64,000 nucleotides of DNA, from the NCBI GenBank assembly GCA_964057225.1, contig OZ059896.1:13996501-14060500 (forward strand), written 5' to 3'. Under the pieces are notes generated by a model that searched no databases, had not been told where the DNA came from, and saw only the letters and a program-made list of their open reading frames with translations. The translations under genes and the position numbers were made by a program. Every line of letters starts with the position of its first letter. The first letter of the stretch is position 1. Source of the DNA: Auanema rhodensis. Lineage: Eukaryota; Nematoda; Chromadorea; Rhabditida; Rhabditidae. Shown here piece after piece: positions 60,417-64,000 of this stretch.

Positions 60417-62293
60417 CTGGAAAATAGAAGAAGATAGTCAATGATTAAATGAGAATTGTAGAGAAAATAAAAGTTCAAAGATGGTCCGAATACTGAATTC
60501 CAGACTCCTTAACGTACATCACATCTAGAACTAAAGACAAGAAGAAGGTAATGCTATGTACGAGAATGCCGAACAAAAGGAAAGAAAGCAATAGAAATGA
60601 CGTGGAACAGATGGACAACTAGGCAGTCCACTCACTCAACTAGCCAACTAGCTAATGTCCTCATTCCCAATAGACGTTATGTTTATTTGAAACTTGCAAA
60701 CTCTGGCACAGCTTATCAACCCCCCCCCCTCCATCCTTTACCAGACGTTAAGTGTTTATACGACCTAAAGCACTCAAATGCCTCTTTTCTCTGCCATTCT
60801 CTCATCTCCAAGTGTATTTTGCAAGTTTCACGTTTTATTTTGAACTTCAATTCATTATTTCTTCATATCTATTTCTGTAAATACTTATTACCTTTTTCAC
60901 ACTTCCTTATTGCTTAGTTGTCTCAATATTATCCCCCTACCATCTTTTCTTTCAGCGCAAATTTCCACTCTTTCATTTTAATACTAATTACACAATATAC
61001 TATTGTGTTCTTCTGTTTCTCCTCCTTTATCACATTCAATTCAGAATCATTTGGTAAAGATAGAGATCATATATATCGAGAGAAAGAGATGACTCATTGC
61101 CTGATTCAAAACATAGCTGGTAATGAATGTTGAAATCAAGAGGGAGAGGCATATACTATGTGAATGATAGTTATTCTATTGGCATCATCATACAACGCAA
61201 AATTTACTTTTTCAACGAAAAAAAAAACATTTTCTCTCCCCCACCCCACCCTCTCGTTCACCATTTTCTCTTTATACATCACTCTGTTTCTCTATAATTT
61301 AACGTCATTATTTTCTCTTTTCACTAACATGCTACTACAATAAACTTCGCATTTGGAAGTTCATAAGCCTTATTCATCAATAGATTTAACACCTCGCACA
61401 TCTATTTACAGTCCGACCCATCGGTTGTATTCAAACTTTCGTTTACCTCTTCAACTTGACTCCGCCGTTCTGAAGTCTATTGGACGTAAATTGTTCATCA
61501 CATTTTCTAAATTCCTCTTCACAATTTAGATATAAAGATGTTTACGTTCGTAAACATCAGTCACCCTTCAAGTGATAGCAAAGAATCATTTTCACGCTAT
61601 ATGGTACATGTATGTACGTAAGTGTGTATGTGTTTGTAAGTCTTGATTTCATTGGACCGTAATTAAAACTTTTTTTTCCCTCCCGACATTTCTTCTTTTT
61701 CTCTCTGCCGCCCTCTTATCTATCCACTTTTTTCTTCTCCCATTAACTTTACTTGAATATTTATTGTTAAGGTTCTTCTATTTAAGTGCGCTAGCAGGCT
61801 CGCTTTCAAATGGCTCGCCAATGTTTCATTCTCACTTTTCCACAATTTTAAAGCTTGCCAGCCTGTCAACACATATCATTCATCGTGTTTTTCTACAGCT
61901 TAATGTAACTCTTTTGTTTCTCTTTCACATTGTAATATTCGTCCTCAAAAGCGTCCTCTTTCGTCCACATCAGCCATTTCTGTGTACCTTTTCTATATCT
62001 GCCTATCTCTCTTTACCTCTCTATCTATCTCTCTCCATCTTCTTCATTACATCCAGACTTCTATCACTTTTCTCACTTCTTTTACTTCCCTATTTCTCTT
62101 ATATATCATTATTACTCAGAAGACTAAAACATGACGAACAAGGCGAATTTCGTCTCGTTTTTGTCTTTCATTTCCTTATGTACACAAGATCAACGCACGA
62201 ATAAGAAAACGAAGGTTGAGCCTTTAAATCGTATTTCATTTGAAAAGGAACAACACATAGCATATTGCCTTTGCATGATTAAATGGCCCAGAT
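60417..62293. other. Non-coding, CT-rich
   Basis: Pyrimidine-rich + strand giving long low-complexity ORFs (61764-62204). Nothing else supported. Confidence 0.55.
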
Positions 62294-62452
62294 TTAATCT
62301 GTGTTGTTGTGGGAATGAACACGCAAACGGCTGACCGGGCCACCCCCACCATATACGGAAAGTTCTAAATCGTCCCAAGCACGATCATCTTGTCTCCGGC
62401 TGGTCTGGGCATCGCTTTTCAACAACCGTCTGTTCCAGCAAAGGGGTTGCAC
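62294..62452 (-). CDS. Possible terminal exon, unrecognised
   Basis: An open - strand frame of about 52 codons ending TAA at 62296-62294, in a local GC-rich island, with coding-like text such as DDRAWDDLELSVYGGGG. No clear acceptor upstream, so the boundaries are guesses. Confidence 0.25.
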   Translation of the reverse strand: MQPLCWNRRLLKSDAQTSRRQDDRAWDDLELSVYGGGGPVSRLRVHSHNNTD

Positions 62453-64000
62453 TCACTCTCACGATCTCTCCTAGGCTTTAGTACTATCTAGCCCCACCTA
62501 CCTTCATCCATCATCATTGAATCTATCTTCTTGCCAATGTTTGGTTACTTTATAATGCCCGTGGCAATCACGTTATCATTTTTACTTCCTAAACTTATCT
62601 AAGCTTATCTTACCTCTATTCTAATTAGCCTAAACTATGATATTTCGTACATGGTTATGACGCTTGAATGCTTCATTTTCAAAACTTAAACTGAAAGAAC
62701 GGTTGTATTTCATATCTTCTATTATATCTGTATGTTCAATTTAAATGTATTATCATTTATTATATTTTAAATAATTCATTTCATATTTATACACAATATC
62801 ATTTATAAAACACATGATGAGACAACATGTAATAGATTAAAACCAGGTGATCATCACCTAATAGTAGAAAAAACGAATTTTCTTCATCATATGATCAGAC
62901 TTTTACACCTTAGTTTGTTATCTGAACATACTACCACTCTCATCACTTCCCATCAAGCACTTCAATGAGTTGTACTGCTGACATGTCACAGCCATTTTTT
63001 ATATTTTCCATCTAGTTTTATTCCATATTTAGATAAGCAACGAACATGATCCTTATTCTTTAATCTATTGCTTAAAGACTAGCTTTATACTAAAATATGT
63101 TGCATTTTAAGTAGAAATAGAAATGCTATTGTATGACATACATTATGCCATATATGTATGTATTTTCCAATTATCAAAGCGTTCCAAACTTACCTAAGAT
63201 TCTGTCTGAACAGAAATCTCTCTCGGCCATATTTCCATTGTTCATTATGAAAATGACTCATCATCCCTCTAATCTTAAAAAATAGATTCTATCAAGAGTT
63301 CAATAAGCGTTCACATTTAAGAGCTGAAACAACTATTGACCTTCTTGAGCTGATGATCAGATAGAAAAAAAAACAATTTTCTTTCATCACGACAGTCATA
63401 ATTTTCACTTTTACCTAAGGAATGTCCTAGGGTCGGGGCTATGTCAGTAACAGCCATAGAGAAAACCGTTCTCATAATTTAATTTATATCAGAGGAGCTG
63501 ATTGCGACACCCCACAACGACGAATAAGGTTTTCTCCAAGTTTTTTTTGAGAAGTTTTTCTTGTTTCAATATGTCACTTCAAGTTCAAATCATATTATTT
63601 GCTATACAAACTATGTCGGCACTTTCATAAACTTCATAATTCTCGCCTGCAGTTCTTTGATGGTGTTGGTCTGATTGCTGAGCTTGTTCTTTAATCACCA
63701 ATCAGATAATATGGTTTTGATCAAAACTGAAACATCTTTCTCTCTTCCACCCCCTTCTCTCACTAAATCAAAGATAATTAAAAGCTAATAATATATGTCC
63801 ACATGTTCATATGTTACTTTATTTAGAAAATTCAACCTGTTGTATTCTCAGTACTAATGTTTTATCATTAACTTTTTTGAAACAGCTGTAACTGTCACAT
63901 ATACTTTAGTTCAAGATTCCTATCACAAATCATTAGAACTTTAATGAAGGAGTTGGAAAAACGAGACCGTTACCATCATATAAGGCAAGATTCTTGCAAC
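62453..64000. other. AT-rich, no gene seen
   Basis: Scattered T-rich and TA-rich stretches. No ORF with coding character. Confidence 0.5.

Noticed and set aside
60102..60437. + strand ORFs at 60102-60218 and 60234-60437
   Set aside because: They lie opposite - strand exons that join in phase with proper splice sites; the + frame has TAG and TGA within 10 bp and no splice support.
61764..62204. 146-residue + strand ORF
   Set aside because: Low-complexity Leu/Ser/Phe text from a CT-rich strand, no domain and no splice or promoter context.

Overview
The window is from an AT-rich animal genome. Introns are mostly 43-60 nt, start GT and usually end in a T-rich stretch plus CAG, TAG or AAG. Genes end in ordinary stops, and microsatellites are dense. 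The mix of a BEL/Pao element with a phlebovirus-Gc-like envelope frame, tiny introns and a Ty3/Gypsy element suggests an invertebrate, most likely a nematode. That is an inference and the species is not identified.

Layout. (1) 1-9969 and 21405-26060 form one tandem array of tRNA-Gln genes on the + strand. The unit is 166 bp (72-nt tRNA plus 94-bp spacer). I count 74 full-length + copies and one inverted copy at 32599-32670: 46 with anticodon TTG, 27 with CTG and 2 with CTA (amber-reading). The array enters from beyond the left edge and holds four solo LTRs, three truncated LTRs and nested block duplications. (2) 9970-21404 is a complete, apparently very young Ty3/Gypsy element on the - strand. 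Its two 365-bp LTRs read as identical, its TSD is CTTT, and it sits in the anticodon loop of one tRNA-Gln gene. Its single 2933-codon ORF has the unusual order gag, envelope-like glycoprotein, protease, RT, RNase H, integrase. (3) 26061-32527 is a 5'-truncated, decayed BEL/Pao element followed by a gag-like zinc-knuckle ORF and an LTR-like 3' end. (4) 32528-33157 holds inverted, broken tRNA-Gln copies and a tandem duplication reaching the start of the next gene. (5) 33150-33979: five-exon gene, helical, HEPN/PaREP1-like at best. (6) 36095-39275: seven-exon - strand gene for a glycogen-targeting PP1 regulatory subunit (RVxF motif plus CBM21). (7) About 39300-50600: GA/CT-rich non-coding DNA. 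(8) 50760-54462: twelve-exon - strand gene for a secreted protein with a C-type-lectin-like domain and a very long charged tail. (9) 55449-56714 and 58459-60416: candidate exons of two further genes (+ and -), unrecognised. (10) 60420-64000: mostly low-complexity DNA with one possible terminal exon near 62.3 kb.

How it fits together. The array acts as a retroelement sink. The Gypsy primer binding site best fits a tRNA-Gln 3' end, so the element appears to be primed by the kind of tRNA whose genes it interrupts. Solo LTRs of a related family lie just upstream of tRNA genes and were copied along with the array. The protein genes to the right look like ordinary cellular loci: glycogen metabolism, a secreted lectin-like protein and two or three unknowns. 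Exon structures were read by eye from splice signals and phase. Every join in the three main gene models keeps the frame, but none has transcript support here.
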